From positions 1 to 64,000 of the forward strand of contig JAITVD010000035.1 in assembly GCA_031285965.1 (NCBI GenBank): a stretch of 64,000 nucleotides of DNA, read 5' to 3'. Made by a program: the position numbers and the translations under genes. Origin of the DNA: Azoarcus sp. (lineage in GTDB: Bacteria > Pseudomonadota > Gammaproteobacteria > Burkholderiales > Rhodocyclaceae). The notes below the pieces were generated by a model that had not been told where the DNA came from, ran no database searches, and saw only the letters and a list, made by a program, of their open reading frames with translations. Below are positions 44,092-55,829 of the stretch, one piece after another (the first letter of the stretch is position 1; each line of letters begins with the position of its first letter).

Positions 44092-44949
44092 TTATTCGTT
44101 TTCTTTGTGATGAGCCAGCGTTTTGTCGAACTGGTAAATCAGGTCGTCAATGATGTCGTCCAGATTCGAGACGGAATAGCCTAGGAAAATGGAAACGGCT
44201 TCACGCGCCTTTGCCCATTCCGTGTCCTGCACCGTGCGCAGGTGGGTGTTGGCGGCGAATTCAGCCATGACATTGATGGCAATCAGGCGGTGCGCCTCGC
44301 TGTTGGTGTTCTGCGGGCTTTCGAGCTGGGCATAGTCGTGATGCTGGAGAATGCCCTGTGTGATGGCATCCGACAGCCCCCACGCGCGGGCGAGGTAATA
44401 GCCGATGATGGCATGGCTGGTTCCAATGGCTTCTTCCTCAATGGAAGTAAATATCCGTTTGCTATCTTTATTGGCTTTGCTCAGAACGTTTTTGTACTCC
44501 GGGTAGCGTTGCGCGAGCAGCGGAATGCCGCAGTCATGGAACAGGCCGAAGGTATAGGCGGTATCTGGATCGATCTGGCCCACGATGTCCGCCAGCCGTT
44601 TTGCGGCAAGGCCGGTGTAGCGCGAATTGTCCCAGAAGCGGTCGAACGGAATGTTGCTGTTGATCGTCGTGTTTTGCAGCAGGGCTTTCTGAACCAGATC
44701 AGCAAGGGAGCCAAAGCCTAGCGTCTCCACCGCCTCCATGATGGAAGAAACCCGGCTGCCGTTGCCAAAAACCGGGGAATTGGCCACACGGGTGACAATG
44801 GCGGAAATGCCCGCGTCCTGGCTGATAAGCTGGGCAATTTTTTTGCCGTTGATGGCAGAGCTTTTCAGCTCTTCCATCACCTGAGTGAGAACGGCAGGAT
44901 GAGCCGGAATGGTAACGCCAGATAAAACTTTGCTATCAGATTCTTCCAT
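44092..44949 (-). CDS. HDOD-domain signalling protein
   Basis: A 285-residue protein made mainly of an HDOD domain, an HD-related fold thought to act in signalling without the full metal site. Family features are IPAHPAVLTQVMEELKSS at the start, QDAGISAIVTRVANSPVFG, and TYTFGLFHDCGIPLLAQRYP-like helix content (YTFGLFHDCGIPLLAQ) in the middle. No attached receiver or cyclic-di-GMP domain. It is a single gene between the symporter and the MscS channel. Role unknown. Confidence 0.9.
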   Translation of the reverse strand: MEESDSKVLSGVTIPAHPAVLTQVMEELKSSAINGKKIAQLISQDAGISAIVTRVANSPVFGNGSRVSSIMEAVETLGFGSLADLVQKALLQNTTINSNIPFDRFWDNSRYTGLAAKRLADIVGQIDPDTAYTFGLFHDCGIPLLAQRYPEYKNVLSKANKDSKRIFTSIEEEAIGTSHAIIGYYLARAWGLSDAITQGILQHHDYAQLESPQNTNSEAHRLIAINVMAEFAANTHLRTVQDTEWAKAREAVSIFLGYSVSNLDDIIDDLIYQFDKTLAHHKENE

Positions 44950-45145
44950 GATGTAAAAGTCTCTACGAGTTTTTTAGAAAGGCGCGAACGGCCAGCTTAG
45001 TGCGTCCCCGCTCCGCGTACCGCGCACAATGTCACTCTCTTAAATAAATTTGTTATGCGAAAGAAGTAATACATCGGTTTGCGTGAAACAGCCTAGAATT
45101 CACTTTTTCGCTTTGACGCTCATCATCTGGCCGGAGGCACGACTT

Positions 45146-46243
45146 ATGGAATGGCTTGGGGTATGGCTTGAACGCTTGACCGGCGGGGATGAGATGACGC
45201 TGTTTTCCCTTCACGTGCTGCTGGTCGTGTTCGCCATCGTGGCGTTCAACTACGTGTCGCGCCGCGCGCTGGCGCGGTTCGGCAAGCAGGCGGGCAGGAC
45301 GGATACCTTCTGGGAGCAAGCCCTGGTAGCCTCCGCACGGCGTCCGCTGTCCGTGCTGGCGTGGATAGTCGGCATCACGTTCGTCGGCCATATGGCGCAG
45401 GCGCAGATAAAAACCCCCTTCCTTGAAATCGTCCATCCGGCGCGCGTCATCGGAATCATTGTCTGCCTGGGCTGGTTCCTGTCGGGATTCATCGTCAACG
45501 CGAAAGACGCAATCATCCAGCGGCGCGTTGCGCGGGGCGCGGAAGTCGACCGGACGACAGCGGATGCCATCAGCCAGCTTTTGCGAATTGCGGCATGGCT
45601 CACGACCTTCCTTGTCGTGCTGCAAAGCCTCGGCTTTTCCATCCAAGGGGTGCTGGCGTTCGGCGGCATCGGCGGGATTGCCATTGGCTTTGCCGCCAAA
45701 GACCTGCTGGCCAATTTCTTCGGCAGCCTGATGATTTATTTCGACCGCCCGTTTGCCGTCGGCGACTGGATATGCTCGCCGGACAAGCCGATTGAGGGAA
45801 CGGTCGAGGACATCGGCTGGCGGCTGACCCGCATCCGTACGTTCGACAAGCGCCCCCTTTATGTGCCCAATTCGGTGTTCGCCACCATCGCGGTCGAAAA
45901 CCCGTCGCGGATGAGCCACCGCCGCCTCAACGAGACCATTGGTCTGCGCTATGACGATATTGGCAAAGTCGCCAGCGTCGTCGAGGACATTCAGGCCATG
46001 ATGCGCACCTGCCCGGACATCGACCAAGCGTTGCCCATCGTCGTCAGCTTCGACAAATTCAACGATTCTTCGCTGGACATCGTGGTACGCGCTCTCAGCC
46101 ATACGACGGACATCGCGGCATTCCTGCGCGCCAAGCAGAACATCTTGCTGAAAATCGCTGACATCATCGCCCGCCACGGCGCGGAAATCGCTTTTCCGAC
46201 GCGGGTGCATCTGACCCGCGCTTTGCCGCCGGAAAGCATCTAG
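45146..46243 (+). CDS. MscS-family mechanosensitive channel
   Basis: A 365-residue MscS-type channel. It has several N-terminal helices, the pore helix region FGGIGGIAIGFAAKDLLANF, then the beta domain with FDRPFAVGDWICSP and RLTRIRTFDKRPLYVPN, then the C-terminal alpha/beta domain. The ATG at 45146 follows GGAGG at 9 bp; the frame is open from 45050. It should release solutes on osmotic downshock. Convergent with trxB, 15 bp between the stops. Confidence 0.93.
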   Translation: MEWLGVWLERLTGGDEMTLFSLHVLLVVFAIVAFNYVSRRALARFGKQAGRTDTFWEQALVASARRPLSVLAWIVGITFVGHMAQAQIKTPFLEIVHPARVIGIIVCLGWFLSGFIVNAKDAIIQRRVARGAEVDRTTADAISQLLRIAAWLTTFLVVLQSLGFSIQGVLAFGGIGGIAIGFAAKDLLANFFGSLMIYFDRPFAVGDWICSPDKPIEGTVEDIGWRLTRIRTFDKRPLYVPNSVFATIAVENPSRMSHRRLNETIGLRYDDIGKVASVVEDIQAMMRTCPDIDQALPIVVSFDKFNDSSLDIVVRALSHTTDIAAFLRAKQNILLKIADIIARHGAEIAFPTRVHLTRALPPESI

Positions 46244-46258
46244 GCGCGTCGCGCCGAT

Positions 46259-47281
<1,023 letters not shown>

Positions 47282-47462
47282 CTAAATTCGGTATCAAGCC
47301 AATGCTAACGGAGAAAGATGTGGTTATACTTGTGCGCATAAGCGTTTTTGTTGGGTCGGGAGTTCCTGTCCCACGGATTCAGGGGTCCTCCTCTCGCCGG
47401 AATGTTCATACGCACGAAGAGGCGGATGTATCGCAACTTTTCTTTATGTGATCTGTTATCCC

Positions 47463-48137
47463 ATGAATAGGCCAGCTCTCGTTTCGACCATTGCGTTAAA
47501 GACCTTCCCTCTGTTCTCTGGACTCTCCGATGAGGTACTGAGTTCAATTGCCCAAGTCGCCATGATGCGGCACTTCCCACGCGGGCAGTCGGTGGTACGT
47601 GCGGGGGAGCGTACCGATTACGTCTATTTCGTACTGACCGGTAGCCTGAAAGTCGTGGTCAGCGACGAGGACGGGCGCGAAGTCATCTTGTCCATTTTGG
47701 GGCAAGGACAGATTTTCGGTGAAATGGGCATGTTCGGCGACCAGCCGCGTTCCGCGTCGGTCGTGCCCGTTGTGGCCTCCGATTTGGTAACGGTCACGAA
47801 GCAGGCTTTCCGCCAGCTTATGCAGGAGCACTTTGAAGTGGCGTGGCGCATCATGTGCAACCTCGCCGAGCGCCTGCGCGACGCTGACCGCAAAATTGAA
47901 AGCCTTGCCCTGATGGATGTCTATGGTCGCGTGGCGCGCCTGTTGCTGGAAATGGCCGAGGAAATCAACGGCGAGACCATCGTGGCGCAGAAAATTTCCA
48001 AGCAGGACATTGCCCGTATGATCGGCGCTTCCCGCGAGATGGTCAGCCGAGTGATGAAAGACCTTGGCCAGCAAGGTCTGATCGAGGAGACGCCGCACGG
48101 CATCATCCTGCACGAACGCTTGGGCAGCAACGCCTAA
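47463..48137 (+). CDS. Crp/Fnr-family transcription regulator (Crp-like)
   Basis: A 224-residue regulator with a cyclic-nucleotide-binding domain (GEMGMFGDQPRSASVVP) and a C-terminal helix-turn-helix ARMIGASREMVSRVMKDL, close to Crp. It lacks the N-terminal cysteine cluster of true FNR, so it is unlikely to be the oxygen sensor acting at the nap promoter. The RSAS motif in the phosphate-binding cassette suggests it binds cAMP or a similar ligand. The ATG at 47463 is favoured over a GTG upstream. A terminator follows. Confidence 0.92.
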   Translation: MNRPALVSTIALKTFPLFSGLSDEVLSSIAQVAMMRHFPRGQSVVRAGERTDYVYFVLTGSLKVVVSDEDGREVILSILGQGQIFGEMGMFGDQPRSASVVPVVASDLVTVTKQAFRQLMQEHFEVAWRIMCNLAERLRDADRKIESLALMDVYGRVARLLLEMAEEINGETIVAQKISKQDIARMIGASREMVSRVMKDLGQQGLIEETPHGIILHERLGSNA

Positions 48138-48156
48138 GCGGCATCGCAGCGACACC

Positions 48157-48195
48157 CGCCCGTGCGAGCATTTCGTGCCGCACGGGCGTTTTTTT
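48157..48195 (+). terminator. Rho-independent terminator after the Crp-family gene
   Basis: CGCCCGTGCG and CGCACGGGCG form a 10-bp stem (48157-48188) followed by seven T residues. It lies 20 bp after the regulator stop. Confidence 0.93.
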
Positions 48196-48247
48196 ATTTC
48201 AGGGCTTGTTTTCCTCACGCAAGTATCGCCCGATTCACGGAGTTCAT

Positions 48248-49399
48248 ATGCGTCTCTCAAAAAACGGCTCTGCCGCGTTTCTTGCCACCGCCCTCTGTTG
48301 CGCCTCTTTGGTTGCTCCCGCGCAGACCTCGGATTCTTCCGCTTCTTCCCCCAAGCAGCGCATCGAAGTCGCCTTCGTTCTGGACACGACCGGCTCCATG
48401 ACCGCGCTGATTGACGGCGCCAAAAAGAAAATCTGGTCTATTGCCAATACCATCGTGGATCGCAACCCGGACGCTGAAATCCACTTCGGCCTCGTCGGCT
48501 ACCGTGATATTGGCGACGAATATGTGACCAAGAATTTCCCGCTCACGACCGATATTCAGGGCATCTATGGCGAGCTTCTGCTTTTTAAGGCGGACGGCGG
48601 TGGCGACACGCCTGAATCCGTTAACGAAGCCTTGGATGTGGCCGTGACCAAGCTCGGCTGGACAGACGGCGGACAAAATAGGGACAAAACCTCGCGCATC
48701 CTATTTCTGGTTGGCGACGCGCCCCCGCACATGGACTATAAGCAAGACCGCAAGTATCCCATAATCATTAAAGATGCCGTATCCAGAGGCATTACCGTCA
48801 ATACGGTTCAAGCGGGCGACATGCCGTCCACCACAAAAATCTGGAAAGAAATGGCCCGGCTCGGCGGCGGCGCTTACCACGCCATCCCGCAGGACGGCGG
48901 ACGAATCATCATCATCGAAACGCCATATGACGGACAGATACAATCTGTCCAAATCAAACTGAACGGGACGGTTATTCCTTACGGCTCCTTCCAGCGCCAG
49001 CGAAAGGTTGAGGAGAAGATGGCCATGCCCGAAGCCGCCGCGCCGTCGGTGGCCGCCGATATGTCGTCCTATGTCAGCAAAACAGGCAAAGGCAAAGCGA
49101 GCATCACCGGAGAAGGCGATCTGGTGGCCGACATCGAGAGCGGCAAAAAGAAAGTCTCCGACATTCCCAAAGACCAGCTTCCCAAGCCGCTGCAATCAAT
49201 GGCTCCCGCCGACCTTGAGCGGCACGTAAAAAAGCAAAACGCCGAACGGCTACGCTTGTCCGCCGAACTCAAAGGCTTGGTTCTTCAGCGCGATGAATTC
49301 ATCCGCAAGCAACAGGCCGAAGAAACGGTCTCCCCGGACAAAAAGGCTGACAGTTTTGACCGTTCTGTTTCCAGCATGCTGGAGAAACAGATTAAATAA
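48248..49399 (+). CDS. Exported von Willebrand factor A domain protein
   Basis: A 383-residue protein with a signal peptide (AAFLATALCCASLVAPAQ) and a VWA domain from about residue 38. The metal-binding start is VAFVLDTTGSMTALIDGA, with a DTTGS variant of the DxSxS site. A second part of about 150 residues is rich in charged residues and Ala, and the last 60 look helical. No membrane anchor is seen. The ATG at 48248 follows CGGAG. Single-gene unit; likely a periplasmic binding or assembly protein, function unknown. Confidence 0.88.
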   Translation: MRLSKNGSAAFLATALCCASLVAPAQTSDSSASSPKQRIEVAFVLDTTGSMTALIDGAKKKIWSIANTIVDRNPDAEIHFGLVGYRDIGDEYVTKNFPLTTDIQGIYGELLLFKADGGGDTPESVNEALDVAVTKLGWTDGGQNRDKTSRILFLVGDAPPHMDYKQDRKYPIIIKDAVSRGITVNTVQAGDMPSTTKIWKEMARLGGGAYHAIPQDGGRIIIIETPYDGQIQSVQIKLNGTVIPYGSFQRQRKVEEKMAMPEAAAPSVAADMSSYVSKTGKGKASITGEGDLVADIESGKKKVSDIPKDQLPKPLQSMAPADLERHVKKQNAERLRLSAELKGLVLQRDEFIRKQQAEETVSPDKKADSFDRSVSSMLEKQIK

Positions 49400-49531
49400 T
49401 CGGTTCTCCGAAGCGGATTCCGCACCTGCGCTTGCGGTTCCGCGCAGAGATGACGCTGTGGGCAGAGCGGATTCGGGAGTTGGGGGCGAGGCGCTATAAT
49501 TAGCGTTTTGCCTCAAAAGGTCTTTTTCCCG

Positions 49532-51823
49532 ATGCCTCCCCGCCCTCCGTCTCCCCCCCTGCCCGAAAAAATCACGCTGCTGCTGCGGGAAGCGCGTTGG
49601 CTGGTGATGGGGGTCATGTCGGTCTACATCGGCCTGATTCTGTTTGGCTACGACAAGGCCGACCCCGGCTGGTCGCACGCCGCAAGGGTCAGCGTGAGCA
49701 ATCCTGGCGGGCGCTTCGGGGCTTGGCTTGCCGACGTGCTGTTCTATCTGCACGGAATTTCGGCTTGGTGGTGGGTGGTGTTCCTTGGCTATGCGCTGGT
49801 GTGGGGATTTCTCCGCCTGCGCGACCGCCCGACGCTTGACCGACGCTCGTTTTTCGTCATTTTGCTTGGATTTGTCATCGTGCTGCTGACTAGCAGCGCA
49901 CTGGAAAGCCTACGTCTCTTTGGGCAGGCCGCACTCGCTTTCAGCTTGCCGTCCCAGCCCGGCGGGATATTCGGTTCCGCGCTTGGGGGGCTGATGAACC
50001 AGAATTTTGGCACTGTTGGCAGCGCCCTGCTGCTGGTGGCGCTGCTGGCGGCGGGCTTGTCGCTTTTTACCGGGATTTCCTGGCTGTCTGTCGCCGAAGG
50101 CATCGGCGGGATTCTGGAACGGATTGTCTTGAGCCTGTTCGCGTTTTTGCAGGCTTGCCGCGACAGGCTGGCGGGGCGCAGGCTGGCCAGCCAGCGCGAA
50201 GAAACCGTGCAGACCCGCCGCAAGAAAAAAACCGAACAGGCTGCCGTCGCCTCCTTGCGTATTGAACCCGGCGTGTCGGAAGCGCCGCGCTCGAACCGCG
50301 CAGAAAAGGAGCGCCAGAAGGCGCTTTTTGCCGATGCGGGAAGCAGCCTGCCTTCGCTGAACTTGCTTGACGCGGCGTCGAACAGCGGGGAACTGCCCTC
50401 GAACGAGACGCTTGAATTCACTTCCCGGCTAATTGAAAACAAGCTCGCCGACTTCGGGGTGGAGGTCAAAGTGCTGGCGGCTTATCCGGGGCCAGTCATT
50501 ACCCGTTACGAAGTTGAGCCAGCAATCGGCGTCAAAGGCGCACAAGTAGTCAATCTCGGCAAAGATTTGGCGCGGGCGCTTTCGCTGGTGTCGATTCGCG
50601 TGGTCGAGACCGTCCCCGGCAAGTCGTGCATGGCCTTTGAATTGCCCAATCCCCGCCGCCAGACCGTCCGCCTGTCGGAAATTCTCGGCTCCAAAGCCTA
50701 TAACGACATGAACGCGACCCTGACCGTCGCGCTGGGCAAGGATATTGGCGGGCAGCCGATGGTAGCCGACCTTGCCAAAATGCCGCACCTGCTGGTGGCG
50801 GGCACGACGGGCTCGGGAAAATCGGTGGGCATCAACGCCATGATTCTGTCGCTGCTCTACAAGAGCACGCCGGAGCAAGTGCGCCTCATCATGGTCGACC
50901 CGAAAATGCTGGAACTGTCGATTTACGAAGGCATCCCGCATCTGCTGGCTCCGGTGGTGACGGACATGAAACACGCCGCCAACGCGCTGAACTGGTGCGT
51001 GGGCGAAATGGACAGGCGCTACCGGCTGATGGCGGCTGTTGGCGTGCGCAATCTGGCGGGTTTCAATAAGGCCGTGCTCGATGCGCGCAAAATAGGCGAG
51101 CCGCTCACCAATCCGTTTTCGATTACCCCGGAAGCGCCGGAACGCATCGAAACCATGCCGTATATCGTGGTGGTGGTCGATGAACTGGCCGACCTGATGA
51201 TGGTGGTCGGCAAGAAAGTGGAGGAACTGATTGCGCGTCTGGCACAGAAGGCGCGGGCAGCGGGCATTCACCTGATTCTTGCCACGCAGCGCCCGTCGGT
51301 CGATGTCATCACGGGTCTCATCAAAGCCAACGTGCCGACGCGGATTGCTTTTCAGGTGTCGAGCAAAATCGACTCGCGCACCATCCTTGACCAGATGGGC
51401 GCGGAAACCCTGCTTGGCATGGGCGACATGCTTTATCTCGCGCCAGGCACGGGCTTGCCGGTGCGGGCGCATGGCGCGTTCGTCGATGACGGCGAAGTTC
51501 ACAAGGTCGTCGACTATCTCAAGAAAACGGGTCAGCCTGATTATGTGGAAGGCATCCTTACTCCTTCCTCGGACGATTCAGACGATTTCGGCTTGGATGG
51601 CGAAGGCGGAGGGAGCGGCGAGTCCGACGAGCTTTACGACAAAGCGGTCGATGTCGTCATCAAGACGCGCAGGCCGTCGATTTCGCTGGTGCAGCGCCAT
51701 TTGCGCATCGGCTACAACCGCGCCGCCCGCCTCATCGAGCAGATGGAGCGCAATGGGGTTGTCTCGCCAGCCGGCGCCAGCGGCAACCGTGAAGTGCTGG
51801 CCCCGCCAGTCCAAGAGGAATGA
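49532..51823 (+). CDS. ftsK: DNA translocase FtsK
   Basis: Division-associated DNA pump, 763 residues. Four N-terminal helices are present (about residues 20-190), then a short linker (about 210-290), the motor with Walker [17 protein letters not shown] and Walker [18 protein letters not shown], and a C-terminal gamma domain [18 protein letters not shown] that reads KOPS. The linker is much shorter than in E. coli FtsK. The ATG at 49532 is chosen over an in-frame TTG at 49508. The stop overlaps lolA by 4 bp. Confidence 0.96.
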   Translation: MPPRPPSPPLPEKITLLLREARWLVMGVMSVYIGLILFGYDKADPGWSHAARVSVSNPGGRFGAWLADVLFYLHGISAWWWVVFLGYALVWGFLRLRDRPTLDRRSFFVILLGFVIVLLTSSALESLRLFGQAALAFSLPSQPGGIFGSALGGLMNQNFGTVGSALLLVALLAAGLSLFTGISWLSVAEGIGGILERIVLSLFAFLQACRDRLAGRRLASQREETVQTRRKKKTEQAAVASLRIEPGVSEAPRSNRAEKERQKALFADAGSSLPSLNLLDAASNSGELPSNETLEFTSRLIENKLADFGVEVKVLAAYPGPVITRYEVEPAIGVKGAQVVNLGKDLARALSLVSIRVVETVPGKSCMAFELPNPRRQTVRLSEILGSKAYNDMNATLTVALGKDIGGQPMVADLAKMPHLLVAGTTGSGKSVGINAMILSLLYKSTPEQVRLIMVDPKMLELSIYEGIPHLLAPVVTDMKHAANALNWCVGEMDRRYRLMAAVGVRNLAGFNKAVLDARKIGEPLTNPFSITPEAPERIETMPYIVVVVDELADLMMVVGKKVEELIARLAQKARAAGIHLILATQRPSVDVITGLIKANVPTRIAFQVSSKIDSRTILDQMGAETLLGMGDMLYLAPGTGLPVRAHGAFVDDGEVHKVVDYLKKTGQPDYVEGILTPSSDDSDDFGLDGEGGGSGESDELYDKAVDVVIKTRRPSISLVQRHLRIGYNRAARLIEQMERNGVVSPAGASGNREVLAPPVQEE

Positions 51824-52515
51824 ACAACATGATGAAAACCCGTTGCGGCGCGTGGTGCGCTGGCCTGTTTGCCGTTTCCATTTTTCTGTCGGCGGGCAGC
51901 GCAACGGCGGCCAGCGCCGTGGACAACTTGCGCCAGTTCATCGCGTCGACACGCGGCGCGGAAGGGGAATTCCGGCAAACCGTGATCGGAAACGCGGGCA
52001 AGCCGCCGCAACAGGCTTCCGGCAGATTTTCTTTCGCCCGTCCCGGCAAATTCCGCTGGGAATATGACTTGCCGTACCCGCAACTGCTGGTGGCCGATGG
52101 CCGCCAGCTTTGGTCATGGGACCGTGACCTCCGGCAGGTGACGGTGCGCCCGCTTGGAAACGCTTTGGGCGCGACCCCCGCAGGCATCCTGTTCGGGCAG
52201 GGAGACATCGAGCGCGATTTCATCCTGTCCGAAGCCGATGCGGAAACGGGCGACAATGAAAAGCTCGTTTGGGCTGAAGCCCGCCCGCGCCAAGCAGCGG
52301 GCAGCGAGGAGGCGAGCGGCGGCGGTTTCCAGTTTTTCCGGTTCGGCTTTGACGGCAAGCGAATGCGGCGCATGATGCTGCGCGACAACTTTGGGCAGAC
52401 CACGATGATTGAGTTCACCAGCCTGCGCCTCAATCCTTCGTTTGCCCCGAAGCACTTCCATTTTGAACCGCCCGCAGGGGTGGACATTCTCGGCGTCCCC
52501 CTGCCGCCGCCATGA
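51820..52515 (+). CDS. lolA: Outer-membrane lipoprotein carrier protein LolA
   Basis: Periplasmic chaperone that ferries lipoproteins from LolCDE to LolB. The 231-residue precursor has a signal peptide ([17 protein letters not shown]) and the family segments [20 protein letters not shown] and [21 protein letters not shown] low-complexity insert near residues 145-165 is unusual. It overlaps ftsK at its start and rarA at its end by 4 bp each, the standard ftsK-lolA-rarA order. Confidence 0.93.
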   Translation: MNNMMKTRCGAWCAGLFAVSIFLSAGSATAASAVDNLRQFIASTRGAEGEFRQTVIGNAGKPPQQASGRFSFARPGKFRWEYDLPYPQLLVADGRQLWSWDRDLRQVTVRPLGNALGATPAGILFGQGDIERDFILSEADAETGDNEKLVWAEARPRQAAGSEEASGGGFQFFRFGFDGKRMRRMMLRDNFGQTTMIEFTSLRLNPSFAPKHFHFEPPAGVDILGVPLPPP

Positions 52516-53936
52516 GCGCCGACCTCGATCTTTTTGGAACGCCTGACCCTGCCGCGCAGGAGAAGAAATCCGCGCCTTCCGGTTCCGCCGGATCGCCCCA
52601 TGAACCCGTGCCGCCGCCCCTTGCCGAGCGGATGCGCCCCGCCTCGCTCGACGAGGTCGCGGGGCAAGCGCACCTTCTCGGGGCGGGCAAGCCGCTGCGG
52701 CTCGCGTTCGAGTCGGCCAAACCGCATTCGATGATTCTCTGGGGGCCTCCCGGCGTCGGAAAAACCACGCTGGCGCGGCTGATGGCAAAAGGCTTCGATT
52801 CGGATTTCATCGCCCTGTCGGCGGTGTTCTCCGGTGTTAAGGAAATCCGCGAAGCGGTTGCCCGCGCCGAAGCCGCCCGCAAATTGGGGCGGCATACCAT
52901 TCTTTTCGTTGATGAAGTGCACCGCTTCAACAAGGCGCAGCAGGATGCTTTCCTGCCCTATGTGGAACAAGGGCTGCTTACATTCATCGGCGCGACAACG
53001 GAAAACCCATCGTTTGAAGTGAACGCCGCCCTGCTATCGAGGGCATCGGTCTATGTGCTGGAGGCGCTCGCCCCCGACGCGATGGCGGCGCTTTTTGAAC
53101 GCGCCAGCCGTTTTGCCTGCCCTGAACTCGCGTTTGATGAGGCCGCCCGCGAGCGCATGATTGGCTTTGCCGACGGAGATGCCCGCCGATTGATGAACCT
53201 CATTGAACAGGTGCAGATTGCCGCCGCGACCGCCGGAGAAAATCCAGTGACGGCGCGGTTTGTCGAACAGGCGCTATCACGCGACCTGCGCCGCTTCGAC
53301 AAAGGCGGGGAAGCGTTTTACGACCAGATTTCCGCACTGCATAAATCGGTGCGAGGTTCCGACCCGGACGCGGCACTGTACTGGATGTGCCGTATGCTCG
53401 ATGGCGGCGCTGACCCGCTCTACCTTGGACGACGGATTGTGCGGATGGCAACAGAGGACATCGGCTTGGCCGACCCCCGCGCCCTTGAAATTACGCTCAA
53501 CGCCTGTGCCGCCTATGAGCGCCTAGGGTCGCCGGAAGGCGAACTGGCGCTGGCCGAGGCCGTCGTGTTCATGGCATGCGCCGCCAAATCGAACGCGGTC
53601 TACCTTGCCTATGGCGCGGCACGGCGATTCATCAAGGAAAGCGGCTCGCTGCCCGTGCCGCTGCACCTGCGCAACGCACCAACCCGGCTGATGAAGGAAC
53701 TCGGCTACGGACACGGCTATCGTTACGCGCACGACGAGCCGCAAGGCTACGCCGCCGGAGAACGATACCTGCCTGACGGCGTGGCGCAGCCCGATTGGTA
53801 TCGCCCCACGCCCTACGGAATGGAAGCGAAAATCGCCGAGAAGCTCGACCGTCTGCGCCAGCTTGACAGCCGAGCGAAGAAGCCGGAGCGCGAAAGCGGT
53901 TCCAATGCGGCGCAAAAAAACGACGAAGCGCACTGA
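52512..53936 (+). CDS. rarA: Replication-associated recombination protein RarA (MgsA)
   Basis: AAA+ ATPase that acts at stalled replication forks, 474 residues. It has Walker A ILWGPPGVGKTTLARLM, Walker B ILFVDEVHRFNKAQQDAF, sensor 1 FIGATTENPSFEVN and the C-terminal tetramerisation region with YLAYGAARRFIKESGS. Slightly longer than E. coli RarA because of charged ends. It overlaps lolA by 4 bp. The final codons GAA GCG CAC TGA lie in an inverted repeat shared with the converging gene. Confidence 0.95.
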   Translation: MSADLDLFGTPDPAAQEKKSAPSGSAGSPHEPVPPPLAERMRPASLDEVAGQAHLLGAGKPLRLAFESAKPHSMILWGPPGVGKTTLARLMAKGFDSDFIALSAVFSGVKEIREAVARAEAARKLGRHTILFVDEVHRFNKAQQDAFLPYVEQGLLTFIGATTENPSFEVNAALLSRASVYVLEALAPDAMAALFERASRFACPELAFDEAARERMIGFADGDARRLMNLIEQVQIAAATAGENPVTARFVEQALSRDLRRFDKGGEAFYDQISALHKSVRGSDPDAALYWMCRMLDGGADPLYLGRRIVRMATEDIGLADPRALEITLNACAAYERLGSPEGELALAEAVVFMACAAKSNAVYLAYGAARRFIKESGSLPVPLHLRNAPTRLMKELGYGHGYRYAHDEPQGYAAGERYLPDGVAQPDWYRPTPYGMEAKIAEKLDRLRQLDSRAKKPERESGSNAAQKNDEAH

Positions 53937-53983
53937 AAAGGCGCTTCGCTACGCAGCCCCGCAGGGGAGCCGTTTCAGTGCGC
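53928..53983. terminator. Inverted repeat covering the stops of two convergent genes
   Basis: GCGCACTGAAA at 53928-53938 is exactly complementary to TTTCAGTGCGC at 53973-53983. The arms contain the last codons of rarA and of the 87-residue gene: both end GCG CAC TGA. The loop contains a smaller GC-rich hairpin. It is probably a bidirectional terminator made partly of coding sequence. Confidence 0.7.
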
Positions 53984-54238
53984 CAGATTGTGCGAGACGG
54001 AGAAGCGGGTGAATTCCGCCCGCGCCCGTGCCGCCTTGTCAGGCAGTCCGGCAGCGTCGGCGTACTCGATGAGTTCCTGAAGCCAGCGCGCCAGCAATTG
54101 CACGCCTTCATCGCTCTGAACCAAGCCGCAGAGCACTTGGCCCGCCATGACATCAGGAATACCTTCAAATTCAGCAATCAAAGCAACCTCGTCGTCCGTG
54201 AGATCGCAATAATCGAGACAGTCGCGCATGGATAGCAT
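53975..54238 (-). CDS. Small conserved protein of unknown function
   Basis: An 87-residue acidic protein: MLSMRDCLDYCDLTDDEVAL, then a helical body with VLCGLVQSDEGVQLLARWL. I recall similar small proteins in other beta- and gammaproteobacteria but no function. Two cysteines near the start (positions 7 and 11) are spaced CxxxC. The ATG at 54238 has GGGGGG ahead of it; the frame extends to 54295. It is convergent with rarA and lies behind a strongly structured upstream region. Confidence 0.8.
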   Translation of the reverse strand: MLSMRDCLDYCDLTDDEVALIAEFEGIPDVMAGQVLCGLVQSDEGVQLLARWLQELIEYADAAGLPDKAARARAEFTRFSVSHNLAH

Positions 54239-54269
54239 GGTTATAGCCCCCCTTCCTGCATGGAATTTG

Positions 54270-54327
54270 GCCTTGTTTTTTGTATGGCCTGTCATAAGCC
54301 TATGTCAGGATGACATTAAAACAAGGC
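54270..54327. promoter_or_regulatory. Nested inverted repeats upstream of the small conserved gene
   Basis: Outer arms GCCTTGTTTT (54270-54279) and AAAACAAGGC (54318-54327) are perfectly complementary. Inside them, CCTGTCATA (54288-54296) pairs with TATGTCAGG (54301-54309) except for one T-T mismatch. The whole cruciform-like block lies 32-89 bp upstream of the minus-strand gene. It may be an operator or an RNA structure; its function is unknown. Confidence 0.6.
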
Positions 54328-54480
54328 AATAATTCACGGAAAAACTGAATGCACAGGAGATCACCTTCCTATTTGAGTTGCCATAAATTGCTGCGGCGCA
54401 CCCATGAAAATATCGTAAAGCTCTTTACACGCAATGCCCAATCAGTGATATTGCTTCAACTATCCGTTTCAACCGCATGA

Positions 54481-55821
<1,341 letters not shown>

Positions 55822-55829
55822 ACCGGAAG

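Noticed and set aside
47305-47580. 91-codon minus-strand gene upstream of trxB
   Set aside because: It overlaps the start of the Crp-family gene in antisense, has no homology signal, and is rich in Arg/Asn with no clear ribosome-binding site.
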